A stretch of 64,000 nt of DNA, from contig JAEZKP010000021.1 of the NCBI GenBank assembly GCA_023436145.1, positions 1 through 64,000 on the forward strand, read 5' to 3'. Positions 9,084 through 17,931 of the stretch are shown here, in pieces. The stretch comes from Fibrobacterota bacterium. Lineage in GTDB: Bacteria; Fibrobacterota; Chitinivibrionia; Chitinivibrionales; Chitinispirillaceae. A model generated the notes under the pieces. That model was not told the origin of the DNA. It worked only from the letters and a program-made list of their open reading frames with translations, and did no database searches. Each line of letters starts with the position of its first letter. Within the stretch, counting starts at the first letter, position 1. The translations under genes were made by a program, and so were the position numbers.

Positions 9084-10406
9084 TCAACTTTCTGTTTTCG
9101 TTAACAAATGGTTAAAGCGTTGTCTTTTTCCCCAACCGGTTATTGTCATTTTCATATTATAACCAATGCTGAATCCAAACAGCATGTAACCAACAGGGGA
9201 TATATTCCACAATCCATAAAGAGCAAATATACCCATAGAAAAACTGAAACACCACCATGGTATGTAGAATGCAGGATTGTCTGATGTTATTAATCCGGAC
9301 TTGATTATTCTGGCTGTTGTAACCAGATAAATAAGGTAAGCAGTTATCAGAAATATTCCTCCAGGTAAACCGATTGCACCAATGAAATACAACCAGTGAT
9401 TATGTACATGAATCCCGTTCTTATTAGGAAACAATTCCTTATTTCCGCTCCTATCAGTTCTTTCATCGATTCTAAATCCTATTCCGATCCCTCTATAAGG
9501 TTTTTCTTTAACGATTTTTAATGTAGTGTTCCATAAGTCAAATCTACCGGCAGAAATATCACCCTGAGATTTATGAAGTATTCTCTCTGACCATTGATAT
9601 TCTGCAAATTTACGGATAGGTTTTATTTCAAAAGCATCTACAATCAAAACAGACAATGTTATAAATGTCAATAGTGGGATCAAGAGCTTTTTGTAGAAAG
9701 ATTGTTTTTTGTATTTTGAGGTTTTTCTGCTCAGGGAAAAGTATAATACCATAATAACAGAACATACAGAAAGAAGAATTACGGACTTGTTGAAATTAAT
9801 CAGTAGAAAAAAAATAATACTGTAAAATCCCACAATATCTATTTTGCGCCTGGATCCCGAAATAATAACATCATTTGAAAAAATGAAGAAGTAAAATGAT
9901 ATTAAGAAAAATTCATTATAGTGAATTCTCCCTGAAAAGGATGATGGGAAGAATATTTTTTGGATACCTATAGATATACCCAAAATTGCAAAGATGATAA
10001 TTATCTTTTTTAAAGATTGTAGTAATGCGTAGACTTTAGCTTCATTAGTATTGACGGTACGACCGATGATAATGAGATTAAATATCCAGAATAAAGTTTC
10101 TGTGTCTCCCCAATATCCTATATATTGTTTTCTGAAGCCATTTTGAATCCCGCTGATAATGAATAGTATAGAAATCATGAAAATGAAATGCCATTTTTTA
10201 CTTAATTTATCTAGTTGGTAAAAATAGGAATTCTTATCAAAAACATAGAATATTAACCATAAATAATTAACGATGTTCATGATTATCTGAACCGGTTGCC
10301 AATAAAATATAAACGTCTTAATTTCTACTGTATGTCCGATAATCATGTCCAGGAAGGACTGCATTACTATGCCGTATAGAAGAATTTTACATATTAAAAA
10401 AGACAT
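9084..10406 (-). CDS. O-antigen ligase/polymerase-like membrane protein
   Basis: This 440-residue protein is strongly hydrophobic with roughly ten to twelve membrane segments. A long external loop (about residues 265-330) contains RAF-type Wzy_C features: RFDLWNTTLKIVKEKPYRGIG and then HVHNHWLYFIGAIGLPGG. The H-N-x-x-L pattern is characteristic of the O-antigen ligase/Wzy superfamily. It would either polymerise the repeat units exported by the flippase at 13666-15198 or ligate glycan to its carrier in the periplasm. It is the last gene of the minus-strand block, and the preceding glycosyltransferase lies six bases upstream. Confidence 0.85.
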   Translation of the reverse strand: MSFLICKILLYGIVMQSFLDMIIGHTVEIKTFIFYWQPVQIIMNIVNYLWLIFYVFDKNSYFYQLDKLSKKWHFIFMISILFIISGIQNGFRKQYIGYWGDTETLFWIFNLIIIGRTVNTNEAKVYALLQSLKKIIIIFAILGISIGIQKIFFPSSFSGRIHYNEFFLISFYFFIFSNDVIISGSRRKIDIVGFYSIIFFLLINFNKSVILLSVCSVIMVLYFSLSRKTSKYKKQSFYKKLLIPLLTFITLSVLIVDAFEIKPIRKFAEYQWSERILHKSQGDISAGRFDLWNTTLKIVKEKPYRGIGIGFRIDERTDRSGNKELFPNKNGIHVHNHWLYFIGAIGLPGGIFLITAYLIYLVTTARIIKSGLITSDNPAFYIPWWCFSFSMGIFALYGLWNISPVGYMLFGFSIGYNMKMTITGWGKRQRFNHLLTKTES

Positions 10407-10412
10407 ATACTC

Positions 10413-11594
10413 TCAATAGCGCTGCAATTCTGAAAGAATCAATTTGATATTTTTACTTTTATTATATTCTTTCTCCACTTTCTCTCTACCGGCTTTACCC
10501 ATTTTTAAAGATATTTCCGGGTTATCTGCAAGAAACTTGATAGCCTCGGCTAATTTAAAAGAGTCGTTTGGATCAATAAGCAGTCCTGTATTACCATTCT
10601 CAACAGCATCTAGTGGTCCAGGAAGATTGGATGCAATTACAGGGATTCCTACAGCACCAGCCTCAATGATTGGTCTGGGAAAGTGAGGGGCTGTAGATGG
10701 GAAGACAAGCATATCAGAATTTTTGAATGTTTCAACAGGATTTGATGTGAATGGAAGTAATTCGATTTTATGAGCAATACCAAAGCCGCATATTTTTTTC
10801 GTAAAATCAACCATCACACTATGGTTCAGTCTACTAAAAATCCTGCCATGTTTTGCAGGTTGAGTGTCAACTCCCAGAAAGACACACTTAAAATCAGTCC
10901 CACTTTCCTTAAGCTTAAATAAAGCATCCAGAAGAACTTGATATCCTTTTATACTATTTAAACCACCGGTATATAAAATCCTGGCCGGGTTGTGCAACCC
11001 CTTTCGTTCTACATAATTCCATTTTTCTACATCAACATAGTTTTTCACAATGCAACAGTTTTTATGTTCAATTTTTAATCGGGCTAGTTCATCTCTACCA
11101 ATTCCGAAAATTGTGTCGGCATACATTTCTAATACTTTGCGATGCCATTTGTCCAGTATGATGTTTTTTAAATACATTTCTCTTATATGAATTATGACTC
11201 TTGCGCCCGATTTTTTAGCGGTTTTAGCATATAAAAAAACGCATAGAGAATTCAGATAAACGATATCGGGTTTTATTTTGTAGATCAGCTTGATAAATTG
11301 CCATATTGAAAAGGGAATTTTCGAGTAGTTTTTAAGAGCAAAAAATAAATGTATCGGATTGAAAAAGTTAATCCACCCTCCAACCACAGATCTTACCTGA
11401 GATAAATCTGGTTGCACTATAACATCAACACCCATTTTCTGAAATTCCTGTTTGACTAACTTATCATTACGGAGTAACAGAACTGTAACCTTCATTCCTT
11501 GCTCAATAACAGTCTCTATTATCTGCCTTAAACTAATAAAGGCACCACCGACCCCGGCATGTTGAACAAAAAGTATGTGTTTATTTCTCAGCAT
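10413..11594 (-). CDS. Glycosyltransferase family 4 protein
   Basis: This 393-residue GT-B glycosyltransferase begins HILFVQHAGVGGAFISLRQI, a typical acceptor-domain start with a glycine-rich loop. The donor domain holds ARILYTGGLNSIKGYQVLLDA and then DMLVFPSTAPHFPRPIIEAGAVGIPVI, where the usual E-x7-E is altered to a T/P-rich version with one clear glutamate. It is followed by GPLDAVENGNTGLLIDPND. It belongs to the minus-strand EPS block between the polymerase and the GT-D-like gene. Sugar specificity is unknown. Confidence 0.88.
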   Translation of the reverse strand: MLRNKHILFVQHAGVGGAFISLRQIIETVIEQGMKVTVLLLRNDKLVKQEFQKMGVDVIVQPDLSQVRSVVGGWINFFNPIHLFFALKNYSKIPFSIWQFIKLIYKIKPDIVYLNSLCVFLYAKTAKKSGARVIIHIREMYLKNIILDKWHRKVLEMYADTIFGIGRDELARLKIEHKNCCIVKNYVDVEKWNYVERKGLHNPARILYTGGLNSIKGYQVLLDALFKLKESGTDFKCVFLGVDTQPAKHGRIFSRLNHSVMVDFTKKICGFGIAHKIELLPFTSNPVETFKNSDMLVFPSTAPHFPRPIIEAGAVGIPVIASNLPGPLDAVENGNTGLLIDPNDSFKLAEAIKFLADNPEISLKMGKAGREKVEKEYNKSKNIKLILSELQRY

Positions 11595-11618
11595 TTGATC
11601 ATCAATCTATCTTTAATT

Positions 11619-12509
11619 TTATTGATGATAATTGTAGGAGCAGAACCTCCGTTTTAACCCAAGCGAACTGTCTGCCCAAATTTCAAATACATAACCTGCG
11701 TCGATACAGGGTATATTCAGTTTTGCTAATTGTAATAGAATGTTTGGTTTTCCTATACCAGCCCCTAAAAAGGCAATATCAATTTTACCAATAAATTCAT
11801 CGACATTAATTTGATCAAACATAGATTTACTATTTGATATTGCCAACCAGTGGATTTCTTTAGCTCCCAAATCGAATAGTGAGCTGATTATTTTTTCTTT
11901 TTTATTTTTTTCAGCGCCATTAATCAGCAATATCCGCTTTCCCGCAAATAGTTCATGCTTGCCTGAACCGGTCAGCATGGGGTAGATAAAATAAAAAGGA
12001 ACATAATTTTGAAATGTCAAGTCTATACTGAATTCCTTTAAAAATTTTCCAAACAATCTGTAATAATGCTGTTGAAAGGGTTTCCTGCCACTTGATAAAT
12101 GTATTGCCAGAATTCCTGTTTCTGAGAGTTTAGCCAGCATATCGCCATATACTTTTCTAATATACCTTACTTCAGAAATATCATATTTTCCACTGGATAC
12201 AAAAGGTAGAGTATGAGCGCTTATACGCTGATATGGGAAAAAAAGTTGCAGAATATAATTTACATTATTTTTCAACATTTTTTTAAACGGGTATTTAAAA
12301 TTCATCCACTGGTAACCAAGCAAGGTCAAAAACTCCCCATCACTGATACGACAAACAGGGAGATAAACTTTTCCTATTGAATCTATTATTTTCCTTCTGA
12401 AGCTGAGAAACCATTTATCGCATTCTATTTCTGCAGGTGCATATGTATACATACCCTCACACTGTTTCTCATAACCGCTGATAAGAAAAGGTATTTTTAT
12501 TCCGAACAT
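11619..12509 (-). CDS. GT-D-fold (DUF1792-like) glycosyltransferase
   Basis: This 296-residue protein resembles the GT-D (PF08759) family. The segment VCRISDGEFLTLLG near residue 52 matches the family motif R-x-G-D-G-E. The region FLGAGIGKPNILLQLAKLNIPCIDAGYVFEIWA near the C-terminus matches the G-x-G-x-x-K/P...D-x-G motif. The first GT-D enzyme characterised adds glucose to a glycan on a Ser-rich adhesin, so the family is a plausible sugar transferase here. AGGAAG precedes the ATG at suitable spacing. The start overlaps the end of the upstream CgeB-like gene by 13 bases, which indicates an operon. The canonical Gly of RxGDGE is Ser here. Confidence 0.7.
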   Translation of the reverse strand: MFGIKIPFLISGYEKQCEGMYTYAPAEIECDKWFLSFRRKIIDSIGKVYLPVCRISDGEFLTLLGYQWMNFKYPFKKMLKNNVNYILQLFFPYQRISAHTLPFVSSGKYDISEVRYIRKVYGDMLAKLSETGILAIHLSSGRKPFQQHYYRLFGKFLKEFSIDLTFQNYVPFYFIYPMLTGSGKHELFAGKRILLINGAEKNKKEKIISSLFDLGAKEIHWLAISNSKSMFDQINVDEFIGKIDIAFLGAGIGKPNILLQLAKLNIPCIDAGYVFEIWADSSLGLKRRFCSYNYHQ

Positions 12510-13705
12510 GATTGCTTCCTAATTTTTTCGAAATCAAACAAATTTAAAAGTTGCCTTATTCTTATCTCCCATGTATGCTTTCTTAAGCAGGTATCACGCG
12601 CTGACTCCCCTATTTGTCTGATCATTTCAGGTCTTTGCAGCAGCCATTTGCATATTTCACCGGCCTCTTCGAATGATCCATAACAAAGGATATCATTACC
12701 AATAGAAAACATTTCTGCTAATTCCGAATTAAACGAAGTAAGATAAACACTGCCGCACATCGGGACTTCAAAATCCCTTCCTTTCAGATGCATTATGTTA
12801 TCCATGCTCTGAACACCACCATTGCCTATCACAATTTTTGCCCGGTTAAAAATTTTAACCATATCTTTTTGAGAAAGGAATCCATTAGGCCATCCTCTTC
12901 CCCAGCAATCTACTTTAATATTACATTTTTTTAAAAAAGCAACCAGATCCGCTCTTTTTCCGTAAGCCTGCCCGACAAAAACGACATCCAGATCTTTTTC
13001 GGTTTTTATTGGAAAATAATAATCAGGATCTGCAGCTTCAGGAGCATACCAGGAAATTCCACCATCATTAAGAATAATCTGTGCACCTGATTTCCAGGTC
13101 GTCCACATCAAATCAGCATGTTTAACTACACTTTCCTGCCCTATTTCCATTTTATATTGTATACGATTATAATACCTGTGCTTGTCATCCAAACCCATAA
13201 TCACTGTCCAAATCCCTTTTTGTGAAAGGCTCTTTAATAAATCAGCAGATATGTATATGGTGTCAGCATAAAAAAAACACAGGGATACAGGTTCGCGTTT
13301 CTCCTGCTCTTCAACAAACTTCAGAAATGCATTTGCGATTTCCCTTCTTGATGCTTCTCCAGGCCTCAATTTGTTAGCGGCTTCATATTTTCCATAGTCA
13401 AACAAACTGAATTCACAATTTTTCGAGAACGCATCCCAGAGACCATAGCGTTCCCAACTGCATGTTCCAAAACCTACAACTTTGCACTTGCCATTAATTT
13501 TGTTCCGTTTTAGTGATTTTTCACTCAATAATCGGGATATCAGCTCAGGATTATATACTCTCTCAGACGAAACTGTGAATAATTTTTTGTGAACAGTTTT
13601 TCTATACATCCGCAACTGTTGCCATTTTCTGAACATTAACCAGTAACGGTAAAGACAGTTTTTTCTTATTGCTTGCCTGGCATCCATTTGTAATTTATTA
13701 TCCAT
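12497..13705 (-). CDS. CgeB-like glycosyltransferase (Glyco_trans_1_2)
   Basis: This protein of about 402 residues ends in a PF13524-type donor domain: LDVVFVGQAYGKRADLVAFL, a WGRGW segment, KIVIGNGGVQSMDNIMHLKGRDFEVPMCGSVYLTS, and a helical tail with WEIRIRQLL. The family includes the spore-coat protein CgeB and many EPS glycosyltransferases. I placed the start at the ATG at 13705, where the coding pattern begins. A longer in-frame start at 13855 would overlap the flippase gene by almost 190 bases. The chosen start overlaps the flippase end by 40 bases. Its ribosome binding site is poor, so an ATG at 13687 is an alternative. Confidence 0.8.
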   Translation of the reverse strand: MDNKLQMDARQAIRKNCLYRYWLMFRKWQQLRMYRKTVHKKLFTVSSERVYNPELISRLLSEKSLKRNKINGKCKVVGFGTCSWERYGLWDAFSKNCEFSLFDYGKYEAANKLRPGEASRREIANAFLKFVEEQEKREPVSLCFFYADTIYISADLLKSLSQKGIWTVIMGLDDKHRYYNRIQYKMEIGQESVVKHADLMWTTWKSGAQIILNDGGISWYAPEAADPDYYFPIKTEKDLDVVFVGQAYGKRADLVAFLKKCNIKVDCWGRGWPNGFLSQKDMVKIFNRAKIVIGNGGVQSMDNIMHLKGRDFEVPMCGSVYLTSFNSELAEMFSIGNDILCYGSFEEAGEICKWLLQRPEMIRQIGESARDTCLRKHTWEIRIRQLLNLFDFEKIRKQSCSE

Positions 13706-15198
13706 CCCAGTAGTATTTTTCTGATTGTTCTGTTTAGAACCAGAGTTGAAATAATACAGCAGATCAAAAATACTAGTGCAGTAATTATAAGTGTAAAAAA
13801 TGAGTTTACAATATTTACCTTGAAAAATACAGATGAAAGCAATACCAGCACGCAAATGTATATAGCAACTTCCTTAATGATTTTTAAAACATCGGATTCT
13901 GTAATTTTAAAAATTTCTTTGAATTTTTTGATTAAAGATATTCCACATATTAATAGTGTTACAATAATTGAAGCTACTGGCAATCCAATAACTCCCATAC
14001 ATTTCATTAAAATTATGGTCACAGGTACTTTTAAACATGCTTCCCACAACAAACAGTAATTAACTACCTTTATTTCACCTGTTGAAAATATCAGATTTGA
14101 GAGCGCATTACGGAAAACATTCACTAAAAATAGGATGCAGATTATGCCGGTTAATAATTGCCCTCCGAACATTTCTTTACCAATCCATAATTCAATGAAT
14201 TTTCCGTTAAACAGAAAAAGTCCAAAAGCACAAATCAGAGAAATTTCCATGGACAGGACAAGTATAATAATAGGGTGTTTTTTTTTGTCCTTGACATCAT
14301 CATCTGATTGCATGTTTGCAATGGTAGGTATTGCAGCAACAGATATTCTGTCAGGAATCGAAAAAAGAACGTCTTTAACTTTAGCATTAAATGAATATAC
14401 AGCTGCAACAACAGGGTTAAGAACTGAAGAATTCAACAAAGCATCCGAATGACTGCTTATTACAGTACTTGCCTTGCCAATAATTGAAATCGCAGATAAT
14501 CGAAACATCTTTTTAATATCAGAAAGGGAAAACGAAATACTTTCACCCGAAATCTTTCTCCAGATATGTAAAAAACTGCCTCCGGTTCCTATCAGAACCA
14601 CTATGGATTTTGCTGCAAATCCAATTGCAATAGCCATAACTCCCAACTTTAAAGACAAAGCAAGAAGAGTAGCTGATATGGATACCACAAATGAAAGCAT
14701 GCTGGTCACAGTCAGACTCAGCGATTCCTGAAGACCCAAAAGCAAACTGCCAACAAATTGTGAAAAAATAGTTATTGCCGATGAAATGACTGCCATCATT
14801 ACTGATTTTTTAAATAGTACAATCTGATTATGATCAATCTTGATCCAATTGTCAATTGTCACAACAAATACAGTGCCTGCCACCAGTATTGCGAATGCCA
14901 CTGCAAGGCCGTAAATTAAACATGTGCCGCAGGTTATGCCCAGTTTTCCAGATTCATTTCTGTTAAACTGACTGGCAGTTTTTTGAATAAAAATAGACGG
15001 TAAACCTAAATCTAATAATGCAAAGTATGCGATTATATTACCACTGGCAAGCCAGTAACCATAGACATCTGCTGGAATTTGTTTCAGGTAAAAAGGGACC
15101 AGAACTATTCCCTGAATTATCGCAAATAAAACAGCTATATATGAATGACACAAATAAATAAAGGAGGATCTAATCCTTTTTTTATTGCTTGAAGACAT
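13666..15198 (-). CDS. Polysaccharide flippase of the MOP/Wzx family
   Basis: This 510-residue integral membrane protein has about twelve to fourteen predicted helices spread over its length. It starts with a positively charged tail and a helix of the kind GIVLVPFYLKQI. WLASGNIIAYFALLDLGLPS is a characteristic helix-2 segment of Wzx/MOP exporters. It would flip lipid-linked repeat units to the periplasm for the polymerase at 9084-10406. The gene overlaps the FkbM-like gene before it and the CgeB-like gene after it, which supports one transcript for the minus-strand block. Confidence 0.88.
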   Translation of the reverse strand: MSSSNKKRIRSSFIYLCHSYIAVLFAIIQGIVLVPFYLKQIPADVYGYWLASGNIIAYFALLDLGLPSIFIQKTASQFNRNESGKLGITCGTCLIYGLAVAFAILVAGTVFVVTIDNWIKIDHNQIVLFKKSVMMAVISSAITIFSQFVGSLLLGLQESLSLTVTSMLSFVVSISATLLALSLKLGVMAIAIGFAAKSIVVLIGTGGSFLHIWRKISGESISFSLSDIKKMFRLSAISIIGKASTVISSHSDALLNSSVLNPVVAAVYSFNAKVKDVLFSIPDRISVAAIPTIANMQSDDDVKDKKKHPIIILVLSMEISLICAFGLFLFNGKFIELWIGKEMFGGQLLTGIICILFLVNVFRNALSNLIFSTGEIKVVNYCLLWEACLKVPVTIILMKCMGVIGLPVASIIVTLLICGISLIKKFKEIFKITESDVLKIIKEVAIYICVLVLLSSVFFKVNIVNSFFTLIITALVFLICCIISTLVLNRTIRKILLGWIINYKWMPGKQ

Positions 15199-16027
15199 TT
15201 TTTCTTAATTCAGAATATAGTTTGAATAAAACCTTTTTTATAAAACTGAAGTTTTTTGGATGATATCGGAAACATTTTGGTATTTGCTGAATTTTAGATT
15301 CAGCAAACGGAATATTATGCCACAACAGCGTTTTACAACCAGCTAAAAAAATCTGCCCATTTAAACCTTGAAATAAATAAGTGTGATATCTACTGTTTTT
15401 AATTAACGTCTCCGGATCATTATCTTCTATTTGAAAAAGCTTGTAATATCTCTGCTCCACGAATATGGCATTGAAGTCTGTTGTGCAAACGAGTTCATAA
15501 TTTTTTTGTTTACCTAAATTATAAATTGACCGAATACTGCTTCCGATATTGACAGATTTGTGAGCCTTTTGGACAAATTCCAGATGGCTGGGAATAGTCT
15601 GATTAAATTCGATCACAACTACCTTTGGCCTATACTCTTTTACAGCATTCCAAATATGGTAATCATTTCCATCTACATCTATCGATAAGAGATCGAAATC
15701 GATTGGAATACTTGTTCTTTTTAACATCTCATCTAATTTCTGCTCACCATCCCACCCGACATAAGCATTTATCGGAGTTACATTAGGATAACTCCTGGTG
15801 TTTTTTACCAAATCCTTGAACTTATGCTTATCTGCTTCTATTAATATTGCCGAATACCCTTTATTTTTAATTAAATTGAATGTATTGCTCATATATTGAG
15901 CGTCCCAGGCGCCGAATTCGACACACCACTGGTTATTGTCACCAATAATATTTAACACTCTTTCCAGAATACCATCTTCTCCACATTGTGAATATACATC
16001 TTTTTTATATTCTCTTAAATCTGTCAT
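15182..16027 (-). CDS. FkbM-like SAM-dependent methyltransferase
   Basis: This protein of about 281 residues has the opening YSQCGEDGILERVL and a CVEFGAWDAQYMSNT motif-I loop. The Asp/Glu of motif II lies in AILIEADKHKF, and FDLLSIDVDGNDYHIWNAV is the FkbM-type motif. Such enzymes methylate hydroxyls of sugars or polyketides. Here the likely target is a glycan residue. A GGAG lies only one base before the ATG at 16036 but ten bases before the ATG at 16027, so I prefer the latter. It overlaps the flippase gene by 17 bases. Confidence 0.75.
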   Translation of the reverse strand: MTDLREYKKDVYSQCGEDGILERVLNIIGDNNQWCVEFGAWDAQYMSNTFNLIKNKGYSAILIEADKHKFKDLVKNTRSYPNVTPINAYVGWDGEQKLDEMLKRTSIPIDFDLLSIDVDGNDYHIWNAVKEYRPKVVVIEFNQTIPSHLEFVQKAHKSVNIGSSIRSIYNLGKQKNYELVCTTDFNAIFVEQRYYKLFQIEDNDPETLIKNSRYHTYLFQGLNGQIFLAGCKTLLWHNIPFAESKIQQIPKCFRYHPKNFSFIKKVLFKLYSELRKNVFKQ

Positions 16028-16069
16028 ATTTATCATGCTCCGATAACCATCTCAATAGTTAATGTAAAG

Positions 16070-16837
16070 CTATTTGGTGAATTCAAACAAACCACAGGAA
16101 TAGATGCTATCAGTATAGAGCTTCCAGTCCGTATTTTCGATCAAGTTACCATTATCATCTACAACAGAGAAACTCAACAGCTTCAAACTGCTGAACTGAT
16201 CAATTATAGTTTGAGGATTAAAAATTCTATGCGCATTAAACTCGACCCTTTCTTTACCAATTGGAACTGAGAAGTATAAAATTCCACCGGCTTTGAGTAC
16301 ACGAGTCATTGATTTCATTACTTTAAAACAGGCATCAGGATCTATTATGTCTCCATATCTCCCCAAACCAAAGTGTTCTACTGCATGCAAACTCGAGAGC
16401 GAATCAATTGAGTTGTCCGGAAAATTATTTAATGTTGTTGCATCCGATTGTATGAAATTCAGCCCTGGAATATTATTTTCCAGCGGTCTTATGTCAATAA
16501 CAGTAACATTTCTGAATACCAATAAATGTGAGATAAAACTATTTATTTTTGAACCTATATCAATATGTGTTTCAGGATCCCTTTTATAGATTTTTCTGGC
16601 TGCCCACAAATCCTGATAAAAATAGTGACTTTTAGAATCGCCTGCAACAGACGATCTCTCATTTAGCAGCGGATACAGGTTTGCTAACTTTGCCTTTAAC
16701 GAAGCAGTTGTGTTCTTTTTATTATATTCATTTAAATTATTAATAAACCAAAAAAAGTTATTCAGAGAAAAAAACAGCTTTTTAATATCTATACCAAATA
16801 ATGCAGAATACCTTAATAACTTCTGGATAAGTCTCAT
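16070..16837 (-). CDS. DUF268 family protein, SAM-methyltransferase fold
   Basis: This 255-residue protein closely follows the DUF268 pattern: THIDIGSKINSFISHLL, VTVIDIRPLE, LSSLHAVEHFGLGRYGDIIDP, AGGILYFSVPIGKERVEFNAHRIF. The glycine-poor IDIGS loop and the acidic strand end resemble SAM-binding motifs, and the SLHAVEHFGLGRYGD block is the family hallmark. Function is not established; family members sit in glycan clusters and may modify sugars. It lies between two other methyltransferase-like genes, separated by 33 and about 100 bases. Confidence 0.8.
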   Translation of the reverse strand: MRLIQKLLRYSALFGIDIKKLFFSLNNFFWFINNLNEYNKKNTTASLKAKLANLYPLLNERSSVAGDSKSHYFYQDLWAARKIYKRDPETHIDIGSKINSFISHLLVFRNVTVIDIRPLENNIPGLNFIQSDATTLNNFPDNSIDSLSSLHAVEHFGLGRYGDIIDPDACFKVMKSMTRVLKAGGILYFSVPIGKERVEFNAHRIFNPQTIIDQFSSLKLLSFSVVDDNGNLIENTDWKLYTDSIYSCGLFEFTK

Positions 16838-16935
16838 ATTTTATTATGTCCATGCTCTGATTTGGTGGAAGTTAAGTGCTTAATTATTGTTTATCTATGA
16901 TATTGACTCAAGATTTCTGACGTTATGAACACGAA

Positions 16936-17613
16936 CTATATATTAAAACAATTCCGGCTACGGTAAAAAATAGAAGTTTTCCAAATCTTAGCGCTGATCG
17001 GTCCAATGCCTTCAAATTCAATCTGCCGGAAACCTTTTTCATAAAGGAACATAAAACCATCCAAATATTTCTCTCTATCACTGTTATCCCAAACAATTAC
17101 CCCATCTTCCTTTAAAGCATCAATTGAATTTCTTACACAGTTAACCCGATCCCGGCCATCAATACAAACGATATCAAAATATCGGTGATAGTTGGTTATC
17201 AGTTTTGAATATTCTCCGTTGTATACCAATTCCTTATAATAATATTGCACATTTTCAGGCATTAGCTCCTTCATTTTCAAAAACCAATTCTGGTCGTGTT
17301 CACATGCCACAACGTTTCCCACATTTTTACTCCACCACAAGGTGGAAAAACCGCTGCCATATTCAAATACTTTCATATCAGTTTTAAGCCTGCTTTTGAG
17401 AAATGAATTCGCCGGGTAAGTAAACCACGGTAAAGGGTCTCCATTTTTGTCGAGTGGAAGTCCTTTTTTAAGGCTTTTCATCCAACCTATCTGATCCAGA
17501 ATTATAGAGATATGGTGAAGTTCCAAATATTTCTGGAATATCCAGAACTTTATCAGCATTCTCTTTACAGGAATTTTAACCGACAGCAATATATTACCAA
17601 ACTGGTTATGCAT
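16936..17613 (-). CDS. Class I SAM-dependent methyltransferase-like protein
   Basis: This 225-residue protein has a Rossmann-type core: KVFEYGSGFSTLWWSKNVGNVVACEHD is motif I with the acidic strand end, FDIVCIDGRDRVNCVRNSIDAL is the motif III/IV region, and DGVIVWDNSDREKY follows. This resembles small-molecule O-methyltransferases or FkbM-related proteins in EPS loci. It is the first gene of the minus-strand block, with the 318-base region ahead as its likely promoter region. The substrate is unknown. Confidence 0.72.
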   Translation of the reverse strand: MHNQFGNILLSVKIPVKRMLIKFWIFQKYLELHHISIILDQIGWMKSLKKGLPLDKNGDPLPWFTYPANSFLKSRLKTDMKVFEYGSGFSTLWWSKNVGNVVACEHDQNWFLKMKELMPENVQYYYKELVYNGEYSKLITNYHRYFDIVCIDGRDRVNCVRNSIDALKEDGVIVWDNSDREKYLDGFMFLYEKGFRQIEFEGIGPISAKIWKTSIFYRSRNCFNI

Positions 17614-17931
17614 ACATTAAGATCCAAGGGTGATCAAGACACTCTTTCCAGCTTATTTATTTCATAGACTAAGCTGTTACAGAGATTTCAAGAATTATAC
17701 AATAATCATGGTAGTATTACAATAAATTTCAATCGCTTATATGTTTTTTACGTTTCAAATTCAGACTAGATAGCTAAGCCTAAAAGTAATCCCAACCTCC
17801 CCCCTCTTGCTCCAATAATCCTTTTATTTTCCCTATTCTTTATTATATTTGTACCTATAACCGTTACAATAAAATATTTAGGCGCTTAACCTCTTTTTCA
17901 GTTCTGAAAACGGGGTATGTAGGAATAAATC
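17614..17931. other. Divergent intergenic region
   Basis: This region should hold promoters for the minus-strand EPS block and the plus-strand coiled-coil gene. It is AT-rich with a C-rich patch near 17800. A small perfect hairpin of seven pairs around TT (TTTTCAG...CTGAAAA, 17895-17910) sits just before the ribosome binding site of the coiled-coil gene. No clear -35/-10 pair or sigma-54 site stood out. Confidence 0.4.
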
